Shown here: piece by piece, positions 63,826 through 64,000 of the stretch
How the letters are laid out: every line of letters begins with the position of its first letter
Numbering within the stretch: position 1 is the stretch's first letter
NCBI RefSeq assembly: GCF_000421405.1
Contig: NZ_ATWY01000016.1
Span: forward strand, 47,066 to 111,065
Reading direction: 5' to 3'
Source of the DNA: Butyrivibrio sp. NC2007
GTDB lineage: Bacteria; Bacillota; Clostridia; Lachnospirales; Lachnospiraceae
Length of the DNA: 64,000 nucleotides
Notes under the pieces: generated by a model
What the model was told of the DNA's origin: nothing
Database searches by the model: none
Seen by the model: only the letters and a program-made list of their open reading frames with translations
Position numbers and translations under genes: made by a program

Positions 63826-64000
63826 TTATGCTACTGAAGGCAGCAAGGTTTTTCCTTTACTCAGGATATTGATCGCAGCATTTACGTCTCGGTCATGCAT
63901 AGCCTTGCACTCAGGACATGTCCATTTGCGGATACTAAGGGCTTTGGTTTTCGGCTCCTTGTGTCCACATATATTACAGGTCTGTGTTGAGGCATAGAAC
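63826..64000 (-). CDS. tnpB: TnpB (IS200/IS605 family), C-terminal end only
   Basis: The last 58 residues are visible; the rest lies to the right of the window. Two zinc-binding pairs appear as CNICGHKEP and WTCPECKAM, with the RuvC-III catalytic Asp in HDRDVNAAINIL. TnpB is an RNA-guided endonuclease that cuts empty target sites and so helps the element persist. The stop is TAA at 63826-63828. No tnpA is visible in the window. Confidence 0.9.
   Translation of the reverse strand, partial: FYASTQTCNICGHKEPKTKALSIRKWTCPECKAMHDRDVNAAINILSKGKTLLPSVA

Overview
The window looks like chromosome from an anaerobic Firmicute of the Lachnospiraceae, most likely Butyrivibrio or Pseudobutyrivibrio. The reasons are gene content rather than a marker gene. 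IMP synthesis is split into a stand-alone AICAR transformylase and an archaeal-type PurO. The DUF4364 and DUF5722 families are present. There is a glucuronate branch (uxuA/uxuB) with AraC regulators, a large secreted multidomain protein, and Shine-Dalgarno-led genes of moderate GC. Most genes lie on the minus strand.

Layout: 1-2.8 kb holds a degenerate GGDEF protein cut by the window edge, a truncated MocR-type regulator, an ECF transporter S component and a YwlG-family protein. 2.8-5.9 kb pairs a chemoreceptor with a sugar-binding lipoprotein but no ABC permease. 6.0-8.2 kb is the last two steps of purine synthesis behind a ZTP riboswitch and two matching hairpins. 8.2-11.2 kb has a LytS-type kinase divergent from a GH13 glucosidase. 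11.2-16 kb is an amino-sugar operon (nagB, glmU-like, glmM, glmS). 16-22.2 kb has an SGNH hydrolase, tRNA-Thr and a rarA-DUF5722-malic enzyme-DUF4364 operon. 22.2-35.1 kb carries a ComEC-like metallo-hydrolase, two exporters, YibE/F and a 2634-residue secreted PHP-domain protein. 35-43.6 kb is a run of housekeeping and small-metabolism genes (radical SAM, HflX, SMP-30, aldo/keto reductase, SfsA, HIT). 44-54 kb has two single genes and an AT-rich exopolysaccharide locus with a duplicated promoter. 54-57.3 kb holds an exonuclease, a nuclease-like gene broken by one stop codon, and a gene-free stretch. 57.3-64 kb is the uronate operon, two AraC regulators, a MATE exporter, and the 3' end of an IS200/IS605-type tnpB with its right end.

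The most unusual non-coding structures are two arrays of inverted half-sites with fixed internal spacing but unrelated motifs. One (43.7-44.0 kb) is five units of TACTGTC-N21-GACAGTA; the other (55.8-56.1 kb) is four units of T(A/G)TCGG...CCGA(T/C)A type with N24-25. Their interiors are not conserved and I do not recognise them as a named element. Other structures are a near-perfect 94-bp palindrome with a related second copy 6 kb away, a long nested inverted repeat between uxuA and uxuB, three genes whose -10 box sits so close to the start codon that the mRNA should be leaderless or nearly so, and a tnpB right end abutting an AraC stop codon.

All calls come from reading the sequence and recalled family knowledge; no database search or folding program was run.
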